Shown here: piece by piece, positions 25,914-35,493 of the stretch
How the letters are laid out: each line of letters begins with the position of its first letter
How positions within the stretch are numbered: position 1 is the stretch's first letter
Origin: Aureimonas altamirensis
GTDB taxonomy: Bacteria; Pseudomonadota; Alphaproteobacteria; Rhizobiales; Rhizobiaceae
Length of the DNA: 64,000 nucleotides
NCBI RefSeq assembly: GCF_001463885.1
Contig: NZ_BBWQ01000018.1
Location: 248,001 to 312,000, forward strand
Direction: 5' to 3'
Notes under the pieces: model-generated
What the model was told of the DNA's origin: nothing
The model's database searches: none
The model's input: only the letters and a program-made list of their open reading frames with translations
Made by a program: the position numbers and the translations under genes

Positions 25914-27407
25914 TCACCGTGTCTGCGCCGCATCCTCGACGCTCTTGGCGAGGGACAGAAGAAGTGCCTCGCTGCCCGGGCGCCCGATGGCCTGGATGCC
26001 GAGCGGTAGCCCGTTGGAAAAGCCTGCCGGAAGGGCCAGTACCGGAAGGCCGGCCAGTGTGGGGCCGGCGACGATCTCCATCCAGCGATGGTAGCTGTCC
26101 ATGGCGTGCTCCCCGATCCTGTCCGGCCATGTCCGCTCGGCAGGAAACGGCCAGACGGCCGTGGAGGGTAGAAGCAGGATATCGGTCTCCTCGAACAGAC
26201 CCATCAGCGTGCGATACCAGGCGGAGCGCGTCCGCAGCGCCTTGCGCAGGCGGGTTAGGTCGAGCGCCAGGCCTTCCTCGATTTCCCACCGCATCTCCGG
26301 CTTCATCTGCGTGGCCCTGGGGTGGGGCAGAAGTTCGGCGTAACGGGTGGCGATGGTGTGCTGGCGCAGAACCACGAAAGCCTGCCACAGGGATTCGAAA
26401 TCGAAGTCGGGCACACCGTCCCGCAAATGGTGCCCGGCTTCTTCCAGACCGCGCGCCGCTTGCCGCGCCGCGGGCATGAGCCCCGGTTCGAATGGGAGAT
26501 GGCCATTCAGATCACCCATCCACATCATGCGGAGCGGGCGATCCAGAGGCGCGATCGACGAAAACGGCGTATCGGGCTTCGGCAGGCCGAAGGGGGCACG
26601 GACATCGGGCCCACTCATGACGTCCAGCAGCAGGGCCAGGTCGCCGGCGCTGCGCGCCATCGGCCCGTCGGTTGCAAGCGGTACGGAAAACAGATCGTCC
26701 TGTGCAGGCTGCGGCACGCGGCCGATGGTCGGACGCAGCCCGTAGACGTTGTTCCAGGCAGCCGGGTTGCGCAAAGAGCCGCCCATGTCGCTTCCGTCGG
26801 CCACCGGCAACAGCCGGGCCGCGAGCGCGACAGCCGCGCCGCCGCTGGAGCCGCCCGCCGACAGGCTCTGGTCGTATGCGTTGAGGGTCGTGCCGTAGAC
26901 CGTGTTGTACGTGTGCGATCCAAGGCCGAATTCCGGCGTATTGGTCTTGCCGATGATGAGCGCACCGGCGGCGCGGATGCGGGCGGCACTCAGCCCATCC
27001 GCATCCGGCACGAAATCCGTGTAGAGCGACGAGCCGAAGGTCGTGGTGAGACCCTGCGTCGGAACGAGATCCTTGATGGCAATCGGAACGCCATGGAGTG
27101 GCCCGGTCGGCTCGCCCCTCGAAAGGGCTGCATCCGCCGCGTCTGCTTCTTTCAACACGTCCGCGCGATCCCGCAATGCCACGATGGCATTGAGCGCGGG
27201 GTTGACCCGCTCAATCCGGTCCAGGAACGCCGTCGCGACCGCACGTACGGAAAGCTGACGCTGGCGGATCGCCTCGGCCAGCGCGCGCGCTCCGAGCGCG
27301 GTGACGGTACAGGGCGGCTCGATGGCGGATGGCGGCAGCAAGCCTCCGTCCGCGTTAAATGGCGACGCCAGGGCGCCGGCGCCGTGAGGCAGGACAGCTT
27401 CGTTCAT
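25914..27407 (-). CDS. Amidase (amidase signature family)
   Basis: A 497-residue amidase signature enzyme hydrolysing an amide bond in the cytoplasm. The Ser-cisSer-Lys triad is visible: Lys112 in AIKDLVP, Ser187 in the GGSSGG loop and Ser211 in DMGGSLRNPA, with the usual 24-residue spacing between the two serines. It is the last gene of the peptide-type ABC operon; its ATG overlaps the M20 hydrolase stop by four bases. It probably releases ammonia or an amine from an imported amide. Confidence 0.9.
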   Translation of the reverse strand: MNEAVLPHGAGALASPFNADGGLLPPSAIEPPCTVTALGARALAEAIRQRQLSVRAVATAFLDRIERVNPALNAIVALRDRADVLKEADAADAALSRGEPTGPLHGVPIAIKDLVPTQGLTTTFGSSLYTDFVPDADGLSAARIRAAGALIIGKTNTPEFGLGSHTYNTVYGTTLNAYDQSLSAGGSSGGAAVALAARLLPVADGSDMGGSLRNPAAWNNVYGLRPTIGRVPQPAQDDLFSVPLATDGPMARSAGDLALLLDVMSGPDVRAPFGLPKPDTPFSSIAPLDRPLRMMWMGDLNGHLPFEPGLMPAARQAARGLEEAGHHLRDGVPDFDFESLWQAFVVLRQHTIATRYAELLPHPRATQMKPEMRWEIEEGLALDLTRLRKALRTRSAWYRTLMGLFEETDILLLPSTAVWPFPAERTWPDRIGEHAMDSYHRWMEIVAGPTLAGLPVLALPAGFSNGLPLGIQAIGRPGSEALLLSLAKSVEDAAQTR

Positions 27408-28564
27408 GCGGCGAGCCGCTTTTCGACGATCCGCGCCAGAAGCGAGGAGCCGATCGGCAGGATCGCATCGTCCAGAATAAAGCCCGGATTGTGGACCGGC
27501 ACGTCGCCACCATGGCCGACCCAGCAGTAGGCACCCGGCACCGACAAAAGCATATCCGCGAAATCCTCGGAGCCGGTAACCGGCTTGGGCTCCGTCAGCA
27601 CGCCCTCGCGACCCACGATCTCTTCGGCCACCTCGGTCAGATAGGCGGTCGGGGCATGGGCGTTCTCCAGCACGGTGAAGACATCGCGCACGTCCACATC
27701 GATCTCCACCTCGAACCCCTGCGCCATTCCGCCCGCAATCTGGCGCATGCGCTGCGCCATCAGCGCACCGACTGCCCGGTCGAAGTATCGCATCGTTCCG
27801 CTCATCCGGGCTTCGGCCGGAATGACATTGTAGGCCGAGCCGGACTCGATCCGCGTGATCGACAGAACCGCCGGCTCCATCGGCGTCACGTTGCGACTGA
27901 CAATCGACTGCAGGTTCTGGGCCAGCATGGTGGCGATCAGCACCGCATCGCGTGAATTATGGGGCTGCGCGCCATGCGCGCCCCGTGCGCGGATATGAAT
28001 GTCGAAGAAGCTGGCGCCGGCCATCGCCTTTCCGGGAAAGATGGCGACCTCTCCGAGCGCCAGTTGCGGGGCGTTATGCAAGCCGTAGATTTCGTCGCAG
28101 GGAAAGCGCTCGAACAGCTTGTCGGCCAGCATGGCCCGTGCGCCGCCAAGACCCTCTTCCGCCGGCTGGAAGATGCACACCGCCGTTCCGGCGAAATCCC
28201 GTGTCTCGGCCAAATAACGAGCAGCCCCGAGGAGCATTGTCGTGTGGCCGTCATGCCCGCAGCCGTGGAAGCGTCCGGGTGTCGTGGAGCGGTAGGTGAG
28301 GTTGGTTTCCTCGTCCATGGGCAGAGCGTCCATATCCGCCCTGAGACCGATCTTTCCCGTACCGGAATGCTTGCCAGCGATCAGCCCGACGACGCCCGTC
28401 CCTCCGATGCCGCGATGCACCTGCGCACCCATGCGCTCGAGCTCTGCTGCGACGATGTCGGACGTACGGTGCTCTTCGAAGCCGATTTCCGGATGCGCAT
28501 GCAGATCGTGGCGAATTCGCTCGAGATCACCGGCAAATTCCTCAATCCGGGGCAGTACCGCCAT
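27404..28564 (-). CDS. M20 family amidohydrolase (aminoacylase/hippurate hydrolase type)
   Basis: A 386-residue metal-dependent amidohydrolase of the M20D group, which cleaves N-acyl amino acids or amides. Visible: LRADMDALPM with a metal Asp, HGCGHDGHTTMLLGAA with metal His/Asp, and FQPAEEGLGGARAM with the catalytic and bridging Glu pair. A lid domain lies in the middle and TGSEDFADML near the C-terminus carries the last conserved acid. AAAGGATA precedes the ATG. It sits between the M81 gene (26-base gap) and the amidase. Confidence 0.9.
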   Translation of the reverse strand: MAVLPRIEEFAGDLERIRHDLHAHPEIGFEEHRTSDIVAAELERMGAQVHRGIGGTGVVGLIAGKHSGTGKIGLRADMDALPMDEETNLTYRSTTPGRFHGCGHDGHTTMLLGAARYLAETRDFAGTAVCIFQPAEEGLGGARAMLADKLFERFPCDEIYGLHNAPQLALGEVAIFPGKAMAGASFFDIHIRARGAHGAQPHNSRDAVLIATMLAQNLQSIVSRNVTPMEPAVLSITRIESGSAYNVIPAEARMSGTMRYFDRAVGALMAQRMRQIAGGMAQGFEVEIDVDVRDVFTVLENAHAPTAYLTEVAEEIVGREGVLTEPKPVTGSEDFADMLLSVPGAYCWVGHGGDVPVHNPGFILDDAILPIGSSLLARIVEKRLAA

Positions 28565-28590
28565 GTCGTATCCTTTGTCTGACGTTGAGT

Positions 28591-30087
28591 TTAAGAGGCG
28601 ACCGCGCGAGGCGACAGGCGAAGCCCATCCCGAAGGCGGCGGAAGGGCAGACTAGCCGGATCGAGCGGCATCGGCCCAGGCGCCGTGGCAACAAGGATTG
28701 CAGCGGCGATCGGCTCGAAATCGGCGCGGAAGTGAACCGACGATTTGACAACCAGAACGCGCTGCTCTTCGGGCACGACGCCAAGGAACCTGAACATCTC
28801 CCGGTCGGCCAGTTGCGTCTTGGACGATGCGACGATGACGCGAACGCCGCCGATCCTCAAGCACGCGGACGGGCCAAGCCGAAGCCGGGCACCCCCGTAG
28901 AACGGTCCGGGAGCGATCAACCGCCCATCGGACAGGGCTTCCACTTCAAACCGGCCGCTGAAGGGCGCGTCGCCGGGAATGCCGGACCGTCCGCCGAGCG
29001 TCAGATCGACCGTCTCGCCGACCCCTGCCGAATGGGCGGCGGACGCGGCGTCCGCGTCGACGATCAGCCCGATCGCCGCATGCTGGGCATTGGCGGCGAC
29101 GAGCGCCCGCAACATGCCGGTCGTATCGGAGTTGCCGCCCGCGCCCGGATTGTCCTGCGTGTCGGCGATCACCACCGGGCCGCTCTGCGCGGCGCTGAGG
29201 CGCAGCGCCTCGGCCACCGCGTCCTGCGGCTCGAATGCACGGCCTGCAAACATCGGCTCCGCCGCCATCACCGCCTCGGCCATCGTATCGGCGGCGTGTG
29301 CAACCTTTGTCGCGTTCGTCCCATAGGCGACGACACTTGGTCCGCAATCGGCAAAGTCCGCTGCCGGGAAGCCAGGCAGGAAGGATACCGAAGCGACGCC
29401 GCTGCCTTCCAGCGCTGCTAGATCGCGGTAAAGCGTCCGGCACGGCTCGAAACCGGTTCCCTGCCAGGCGATGGGAATGAGGAAGGGGCACTGACGAAAC
29501 GCCTTCGTAAAGCGCTGTCCGGCCAGAAGATCCGCAACCAGCGTCGCGGCGCGTCGTCCGGTGTCGGCCATGTCCACATGCGGATAGGTTCTGAAGGCGA
29601 CGAGCGCATCGCTTTCGCTGACCATCCGCTGCGTGACGTTGCCATGCAGGTCGAGGCTCGCCACGATCGGCACCTCGGGCCCGACAAGCGAGCGCACGCG
29701 GGCCAGGATTTCGCCTTCGCCGTCGTCGAGATGGTCCGCCACCATCGCCCCATGCAGGTCCAGATAGACGGCGTCGACCGGCAAAGCCTGCTGAAGGCGT
29801 TGCAGCAACTCCTGAGCGATCCATTCGAACGCCTCACGGGTAACCTGCGCAGACGGGCTCGCCGCGCACCAGATGAGCGGCACGGTTTCCCAGCCACGCT
29901 CGCGCGCTGCCTCGATGAAGCCGCATGCCCCGACATTGGTGTCTCTGACGGCGTCGAGAACCTCTTCGCCCAGCGAAAGTGCGGGCCAGCCGCCGCCCTT
30001 GCGGAAGGCATCCAGACTTGCCCTGGTCGGAGCGAATGTATTGGTTTCGTGCAGAAATCCGGCAATGGCAATGCGGTCAGCGGTCAT
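28591..30087 (-). CDS. M81 family metallopeptidase (MlrC-like)
   Basis: A 498-residue protein of the M81/microcystinase C family. MlrC hydrolyses linearised microcystin and its tetrapeptide; relatives in dipeptide-transporter operons probably act on other modified peptides or amides. Visible: N-terminal FLHETNTFAPTRASLDAF, VYLDLHGAMVADHLDDGEGE with metal-site Asp and His, SLDLHGNVT, and DTQDNPGAGGNSDTTGML in the C-terminal half. The start is set by an ATGA overlap with the upstream ABC ATPase stop; a longer open frame upstream is ignored. Confidence 0.87.
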   Translation of the reverse strand: MTADRIAIAGFLHETNTFAPTRASLDAFRKGGGWPALSLGEEVLDAVRDTNVGACGFIEAARERGWETVPLIWCAASPSAQVTREAFEWIAQELLQRLQQALPVDAVYLDLHGAMVADHLDDGEGEILARVRSLVGPEVPIVASLDLHGNVTQRMVSESDALVAFRTYPHVDMADTGRRAATLVADLLAGQRFTKAFRQCPFLIPIAWQGTGFEPCRTLYRDLAALEGSGVASVSFLPGFPAADFADCGPSVVAYGTNATKVAHAADTMAEAVMAAEPMFAGRAFEPQDAVAEALRLSAAQSGPVVIADTQDNPGAGGNSDTTGMLRALVAANAQHAAIGLIVDADAASAAHSAGVGETVDLTLGGRSGIPGDAPFSGRFEVEALSDGRLIAPGPFYGGARLRLGPSACLRIGGVRVIVASSKTQLADREMFRFLGVVPEEQRVLVVKSSVHFRADFEPIAAAILVATAPGPMPLDPASLPFRRLRDGLRLSPRAVAS

Positions 30088-31748
30088 GCGGAAGCTGCTC
30101 CTGAGGCTGGCATGGCTGTAAGCGGGCGGAAGTTGGGAAAGTCCCAGTGACGCCCCGGCGCCGCCTCGAACAAGGCGCGTGTATACGCCTGAGTGGGTTG
30201 GGACAGGACCGATCCTGCGGCACCCTCCTCGACGATGCATCCCTTGCGCATGACGACGATATCGTCGCAGATCTGCGCAGCCACCCGCAAGTCGTGGGTG
30301 ATGAACAAGATGGCGACGCCAAGCCTTTCCTGGATGTCGGAGAGAAGCTTGAGGACCTGCGCCTGGACGGACACGTCGAGCGCCGATACGGCCTCGTCGG
30401 CGACGATGATTTCTGGGTCCATGGCCAAAGCCCGGGCAATGGCGATGCGCTGGCGCTGCCCGCCCGAGAATTCATGGGGATGGCGCTTCCCCGCGTCGGA
30501 TGGAAGCCCGACGAGCTCCAGAAGTTCGTAAGCCCGTTTTACTGCGTCCGCCTTTGGCACACCGAAGTTCAAGGGCCCCTCGATGATGCTGTCGATGACG
30601 GGGATACGCGGATTGAGCGACCGGTTCGGGTCCTGGAACACCATCTGGATGCGTCGGCGATGCGGGCGCAGCGCCGACCGGCCGAGTTCGGATATGTCAT
30701 GGCCGTTGACGCGGACGCTTCCCGACGTGGGATCGACAAGGCGCATGACGCAGCGGGCGACGGTGGATTTCCCCGAGCCGCTTTCGCCCACGATGCCGAG
30801 GGTTCGGCCCCGCTTCAGGCGGAAGCTCACTTCCTCGGCCGCGACCGTGACGCGGGCCGGTCTGAACATGCGCTTCTCGGCGTAGCGCTTCGTCAGATCG
30901 ATCGCCTCGAGAACGACTTGCGGATCGCGCTCCGGACGTGCCGGACGCGGTGCTAGGGCAGGGACCGCCCGCAGCAGTTCACGCGTGTAATCGGCCTGCG
31001 GCTGCTCCAGGATCTGCATGACGGGCCCGGTTTCGACGGGTGCACCGGCGCGCATGACGACCACGCGGTCGGCAATGTCGGCAACCACGCCCATATCGTG
31101 CGTGATGAAGAGAACGGCCGTTCCCTGCTCGCGCCGCAGCTCGTCGATAAGCGAAAGGATCTGGCGCTGCGTCGTTACGTCGAGGGCCGTTGTCGGCTCG
31201 TCGGCGATCAGAAGCTGCGGCTGCATGATCAGCGCCATGGCGATCATGATCCTCTGGCGCTGTCCTCCGGAGAGTTGATGCGGGAAGGCGCCATAGACCC
31301 GGTCGACGTCGGGCAGATGGACCTTTTCCATCATCTCCCGGACGCGCGCCCGGCGCGCTGCCGCACCCAGATCGGAATGCGCCTTCAGCACTTCCTCAAT
31401 CTGCGGACCGACGGCAATGACCGGATTGAGCGCTGTCATCGGCTCCTGGAAGATCATCGCCATCCGTGTCGCGCGCAGGCTGCGCAGCCGTGCCGCACCG
31501 GCATGCGCGATCTCTTCCCCGAGCAGCCGGATCGAGCCACCGTGCAGGGCCAGGCTCCGGGGCGGCAGAAGCCCCATGACGGCAAGGGACGTCACGGACT
31601 TTCCCGAACCGCTTTCGCCGACGACGCAGAGGGTTTCGCCGGGCGCTATGTCCAGGTCGACGCCGCGCAGGATGGTCTTGGGCACATCTGCCGTGGTGCG
31701 CACATCGAGGTTGCGGATGGACAGGACTGGATCGCTCGAACGCGTCAT
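30084..31748 (-). CDS. Fused dipeptide-type ABC ATPase (DppD-DppF in one chain)
   Basis: A 554-residue protein with two complete nucleotide-binding domains, as in GsiA/YejF. Domain 1 (~1-270) has GESGSGKSVTSLAVMG, LSGGQRQRIMIAMAL and LLIADEPTTALD; domain 2 (~285-554) has GESGSGKSTVARCVM, FSGGQRQRIAIARAL and IIVADEAVSALD. Each ends with the oligopeptide-type C-terminal extension. It powers the two permeases encoded upstream. The start is three bases after the DppC-type stop. Confidence 0.93.
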   Translation of the reverse strand: MTRSSDPVLSIRNLDVRTTADVPKTILRGVDLDIAPGETLCVVGESGSGKSVTSLAVMGLLPPRSLALHGGSIRLLGEEIAHAGAARLRSLRATRMAMIFQEPMTALNPVIAVGPQIEEVLKAHSDLGAAARRARVREMMEKVHLPDVDRVYGAFPHQLSGGQRQRIMIAMALIMQPQLLIADEPTTALDVTTQRQILSLIDELRREQGTAVLFITHDMGVVADIADRVVVMRAGAPVETGPVMQILEQPQADYTRELLRAVPALAPRPARPERDPQVVLEAIDLTKRYAEKRMFRPARVTVAAEEVSFRLKRGRTLGIVGESGSGKSTVARCVMRLVDPTSGSVRVNGHDISELGRSALRPHRRRIQMVFQDPNRSLNPRIPVIDSIIEGPLNFGVPKADAVKRAYELLELVGLPSDAGKRHPHEFSGGQRQRIAIARALAMDPEIIVADEAVSALDVSVQAQVLKLLSDIQERLGVAILFITHDLRVAAQICDDIVVMRKGCIVEEGAAGSVLSQPTQAYTRALFEAAPGRHWDFPNFRPLTAMPASGAASA

Positions 31749-31751
31749 GGG

Positions 31752-32633
31752 TCAAGCTCCCCGGAGTTTCTGGCGTGGATCGAGCAGATCCCGAACCTTG
31801 TCGCCCAGAATGTTGATCGACAGGATGCACAGGGACAGGACAAGACCCGGCCACAGGATCAGGGATGGCTTGAGCTGGAAGTACAACCGGCCCTCGGCCA
31901 TCACATTGCCCCAGGACGGGGTTTCAGTCCCGATCCCGGCCCCCAGGAAGGACAGGATCGCCTCTGTCAGGATCGCCGATGCGGCGATGTACGTTCCCTG
32001 GATGATGAGCGGCGCGAAGGTGCTCGGCATCAGGTGTCGCCACATGATGCGCGGCAGGCTGGTGCCGAGGGCGATGGCCGCTTCGACATAGGGCTCCTCA
32101 CGCGTGGTCAGAACCACCGATCGCACCAGCCGCACCACCCGCGGGATCTCGGGAATGGTGATGGCGATGAGAACCGTCTGGATGGACGACCCACCGAGCG
32201 CCACGATGGCAATGGCCAGAAGGATGCCCGGTATGGCCATGAGCCCGTCCATGAGGCGCATCAGTACGGCATCGACCGGCCGGAAGAAGCCCGCCAGGAT
32301 GCCGAGCGGCAGGCCGATCAGCAGTGCGGCGACGGCAACCCCGGCGCCGACCACGAGCGAGGTTCGCGCACCGTAGAGGATGCGCGAGAAGAGGTCCCGT
32401 CCATAGGCATCCGTACCGAGGATAAAGTCGGCACTGGGTGGCTTGAGCCGGTCCATGGGCGACATGGCGATGGGGTCGTGCGGAGCGATCCACGGGGCCA
32501 GCAAGGCCGCCAGGATCACGGTTGCCAGGATAAGCCCGGCCAGCACCGGCGCAATTGCCCGGCCCACCTTGCGGAGCGAAAGGCCGCGCCCGGAGGCCCC
32601 GGTCGCGCCGCTTGTCTTCATCGCAAGGCTCAT
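31752..32633 (-). CDS. ABC transporter permease (DppC type)
   Basis: A 293-residue inner-membrane permease with the DppC layout: a cytoplasmic N-terminus, one early hydrophobic segment, then PSADFILGTDAYGRDLFSRI before the core membrane domain, and the EAA loop at EAAIALGTSLPRIMWRH. The start overlaps the DppB-type stop by one base (TGATG). Confidence 0.92.
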   Translation of the reverse strand: MSLAMKTSGATGASGRGLSLRKVGRAIAPVLAGLILATVILAALLAPWIAPHDPIAMSPMDRLKPPSADFILGTDAYGRDLFSRILYGARTSLVVGAGVAVAALLIGLPLGILAGFFRPVDAVLMRLMDGLMAIPGILLAIAIVALGGSSIQTVLIAITIPEIPRVVRLVRSVVLTTREEPYVEAAIALGTSLPRIMWRHLMPSTFAPLIIQGTYIAASAILTEAILSFLGAGIGTETPSWGNVMAEGRLYFQLKPSLILWPGLVLSLCILSINILGDKVRDLLDPRQKLRGA

Positions 32634-33574
32634 CAGTAACGGATCCTCGGGTCCAGCACGGCATAGGACAGGTCGATCAGCAGATTGATGGCCACATAGA
32701 CGAGGCTGGTCAGGAGGATGAGCGCCTGGATGACCGGGTAGTCACGTGCCAGGATGGCATCCACCGTCAGCCGCCCCAGGCCAGGCAGGTTGAAGACGCT
32801 TTCGGTCACGACGACACCGGAGATCATCAATGCGAAACCGGTGCCGATGACGGTCAGGATAGGCACCGCGGCGTTGCGCAGCGCATGCCGGAAGAGAACG
32901 AGGCGCTCGGAAAGGCCCTTGGCACGCGCGGTCCGCACGTAATCTTCGTTCAGGACGTCCAGCATGGAGGCCCGCGTCATGCGCGCAATCAGCGCGATAT
33001 AGATGGAAGACAGGGTCAGAGCGGGCAGGATGGTGGTCGACAAGAAAGGCCCCAGGCCCTGCGAGATCGGCTTGAACCCCTGCACGGGAAACCAGCGAAG
33101 CTCGTTCGAGAATATCTGGATCAGCACATAGCCGACGACGAAGACCGGCACGGAGAACCCGAGCACGGTTGCGGCGGAGACGACATTGTCGATGATACCG
33201 CCTTGACGCCAGGCTGCCAGCACGCCCAGCGGCACGGCGATCAGGACCGTGATGACGATCGCCACCAGCGCCAGAGACAGTGTCGGCTCCAGCCTTTGGC
33301 CGATCAGGGTGGTGACGGGCGTACGCGAGATGAGCGATGTCCCGAAATCTCCCGTCAGCAGTTGCCCGGTCCAGGTGGCGAACTGAACGGGCAGGGGCTG
33401 GTCCAGGCCCAGTTGGGCCCGGATTGCAGCTAGCTGTTCAGGCGTTGCCATATCACCGGCGATGATGGCCGCCGGATCGCCGCCCGAAAAGCGCAGCAGC
33501 GAGAACACGAAGACGGCTACGACCAGAAGAACGGGGATCGCTGCCAGAAGCCGGCGGGAGACATAAGCCATCAT
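32633..33574 (-). CDS. ABC transporter permease (DppB type)
   Basis: A 313-residue permease of the DppB class: N-terminal ending of the first membrane segment in FVFSLLRFSGGDPA, a long periplasmic loop, and the EAA loop at RTARAKGLSERLVLFRHALRNA. Pairs with the DppC-type protein. It lies 10 bases downstream of the binding-protein stop. Confidence 0.92.
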   Translation of the reverse strand: MMAYVSRRLLAAIPVLLVVAVFVFSLLRFSGGDPAAIIAGDMATPEQLAAIRAQLGLDQPLPVQFATWTGQLLTGDFGTSLISRTPVTTLIGQRLEPTLSLALVAIVITVLIAVPLGVLAAWRQGGIIDNVVSAATVLGFSVPVFVVGYVLIQIFSNELRWFPVQGFKPISQGLGPFLSTTILPALTLSSIYIALIARMTRASMLDVLNEDYVRTARAKGLSERLVLFRHALRNAAVPILTVIGTGFALMISGVVVTESVFNLPGLGRLTVDAILARDYPVIQALILLTSLVYVAINLLIDLSYAVLDPRIRY

Positions 33575-33584
33575 GCTGAGGCTC

Positions 33585-35177
33585 CTACTGGCTCTTGGTC
33601 ATGCCCCAGAAGACGGGAATGGGAGAGCGGATCACCTCGTTGACGGAGGCCGTCCAGGCGCTGGGGCTTCGATATTCGCCAAGTGGGACGTAGGTGACGT
33701 TCTCGAGCGCATAGTTCTGCAACTGCGTGGCGATCTCCTTGCGCTCGTCATCGGAACTCGCCGAAGCGAAGGCCCGGCGCATGTCGTCGAGTTTGGGATC
33801 GCCCGGCCAGCCGAACCAACCCGTTTCGCGGCCTCCGCCACCCAGCATCGGGTTAACGACCGGGTTCCAGACCTCCGGGATCACCCAGTTGGTGAAGAAC
33901 ATATTCCATCCGCCGCTTGCGGGCGGCTCCTGGCTGGCCCGGCGGGTGACCACCGTCTGCCAGTCCATCGGCTGCATATCCACATTGAAGCCGGCGGCGC
34001 GCAGAGACTGGGCCGCGACGACCGGCTGGGCGGACGTCGTCACGACATCGGTCGGCTGCAAAATCACGACGGGCGTTCCGTCATAGCCTGCGGCCTCCAG
34101 CATGGCCTTGGCTTCCTCTGCGTTTCCGGAAGCGACAAAGGCGGGGTCCGGCTCGGATGCCAACGGGGACGAGCAACCGTAGAAGGAGCCGCAGATGGAA
34201 TAGTATTCCGGATTGCCGATCAGTGCGGCAAGCGTCGCTTCCTGGCTGAGCGCCTTCTGGGCGGCCCGGCGAATTTCAGGCTTGTCGAAGGGCGGGTACA
34301 GGAAATTCATCCGGCCCATGGTCTGCGAGCCGAGTTCGTTGATCACGCCGACTGTCAGCTCGGGATTTGTTTCCAGGATCGGGAGAAGGTCGGTCGGTAC
34401 GGCTTCCATGAAGTCGATCTCACCGCCCATCAGCGCGCTGATCGCCGTCTGGGCATCGGGCATCGCCACCCAGACCACACGATCGACATTGACCGTCTTG
34501 CCGCCGGCGGTCCAGCTTGGCGGCTCATCGCGTGGCCGATATTCGGCGAATTTCTCGTACACGGCCTGCACGCCCGGCTGGAAAGCGTCGGCCACGAAGC
34601 GGAAGGGGCCAGACCCTATATGCTCGCCGATCGCCTCTGTAGACGGCGTATTGGCGATCCGCTCGGGCATGATGAAGGCCGGCACGGAGGACGGCTTGGC
34701 CAGTAGTTCGGCGACATAGGTAAACGGCTGCTCCAGTGTCAGGACGATGGTGTCGTCACCCTCTGCTTCAAGGCTTGCCGCATGCTCCATCATCATCTGG
34801 CCGCCGGCATCGCGCTCTGCCCAGCGGCGCAGCGATGCCACGCAATCGGCTGCCGTGACGGGTGCGCCGTCGTGGAAGGTCAGGCCCTCACGCAGGGTAA
34901 AGCGGTAGACGAGGCCATCGTCGGACACGGTCCAGTCGGCCATCTGCGGACGCGGCTGGTACGACGAATCCATGCCAAGCAATGTGTCGTAGATCATGTA
35001 GCCATGGTTGCGCGTGATGTGCGCCGTGGTGATGATCGGATCCAGCACCCGGATCGCCGAATGCATGACGGCACGCACTTCCTGCGCGCCGACTGTCGCC
35101 GGCAAAGCGATCGTCGCAATACTTGCGCCCAGCGCCAGGCCCAGAACCCTCGAAACGCGATGACTGGAGAAGTTCAT
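33585..35177 (-). CDS. ABC transporter substrate-binding protein (peptide/opine family 5)
   Basis: A 530-residue periplasmic binding protein of family 5 (DppA/OppA). The signal peptide is VLGLALGASIATIALPATVGA with cleavage before QEVRAV. Domain hallmarks: LREGLTFHDGAPVTAADCVASL and GSGPFRFVAD. First gene of the operon with the DppBC-type permeases, fused ATPase, M81, M20 and amidase enzymes; the ligand is presumably a peptide-like or amide compound that those hydrolases then break down. The promoter must lie in the 316-base gap upstream, which holds a strong palindrome at 35234-35258. Confidence 0.9.
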   Translation of the reverse strand: MNFSSHRVSRVLGLALGASIATIALPATVGAQEVRAVMHSAIRVLDPIITTAHITRNHGYMIYDTLLGMDSSYQPRPQMADWTVSDDGLVYRFTLREGLTFHDGAPVTAADCVASLRRWAERDAGGQMMMEHAASLEAEGDDTIVLTLEQPFTYVAELLAKPSSVPAFIMPERIANTPSTEAIGEHIGSGPFRFVADAFQPGVQAVYEKFAEYRPRDEPPSWTAGGKTVNVDRVVWVAMPDAQTAISALMGGEIDFMEAVPTDLLPILETNPELTVGVINELGSQTMGRMNFLYPPFDKPEIRRAAQKALSQEATLAALIGNPEYYSICGSFYGCSSPLASEPDPAFVASGNAEEAKAMLEAAGYDGTPVVILQPTDVVTTSAQPVVAAQSLRAAGFNVDMQPMDWQTVVTRRASQEPPASGGWNMFFTNWVIPEVWNPVVNPMLGGGGRETGWFGWPGDPKLDDMRRAFASASSDDERKEIATQLQNYALENVTYVPLGEYRSPSAWTASVNEVIRSPIPVFWGMTKSQ

Positions 35178-35493
35178 TCAAAACTCCTGCTCGACGGCGG
35201 CAAGACCGTACTTTGAAGAATAGGATATCGCTGTGCGATACGATTATTTCGCATCGCAAGGTAATCCTCACTATTGCTGAAATGGTAGTCAACCCGGGTT
35301 GAAGCTCAAATTATATGCAAAATTCGGGTCCCGGCGCTCAATAGAAAAGCGCGCAGTCGCGCTTGGGCACAATTGCCTGAGACGAGCGTTGCGTGTTCTG
35401 GAGGCATCATGGCGTGGCTGCCGCGTCAGGCGCCGCGATCGTCGATCAACTTTGCGCGACCAGTCGGCGCGTCAGGCCGACGGACGAGCGTCC
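35178..35493. other. Gene-free stretch upstream of the peptide ABC operon
   Basis: No convincing gene is seen here. The left part is the leader and promoter region of the minus-strand ABC operon, noticeably more AT-rich than its surroundings, and contains the dyad at 35234-35258. The right part (about 35330-35493) is GC-rich and may hold only the 3' region of the GNAT gene that ends at 35494; short frames there lack family features. Confidence 0.6.
35234..35258. promoter_or_regulatory. 25-base palindrome, candidate operator of the peptide ABC operon
   Basis: The sequence reads TGCGATACGA, five bases, TCGCATCGCA: ten-base arms with a single mismatch. A further ATCGC at 35227-35231 pairs with GCGAT at 35235-35239, so the half-site occurs three times in alternating orientation. 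It lies 57 bases before the binding-protein start codon. No regulator gene is adjacent. Confidence 0.5.

Noticed and set aside
25904-25915. GAACCGCGGTTC palindrome between the BASS-like gene and the amidase as a terminator
   Set aside because: A 12-base perfect palindrome with at most a four-base stem and no T run; too weak, and it overlaps the amidase stop.
31098-32639. Plus-strand open frame of about 513 codons opposite the Dpp-type ATPase and permease
   Set aside because: Antisense to genes with intact Walker and EAA motifs; composition is His/Asp/Arg/Gln-rich shadow.
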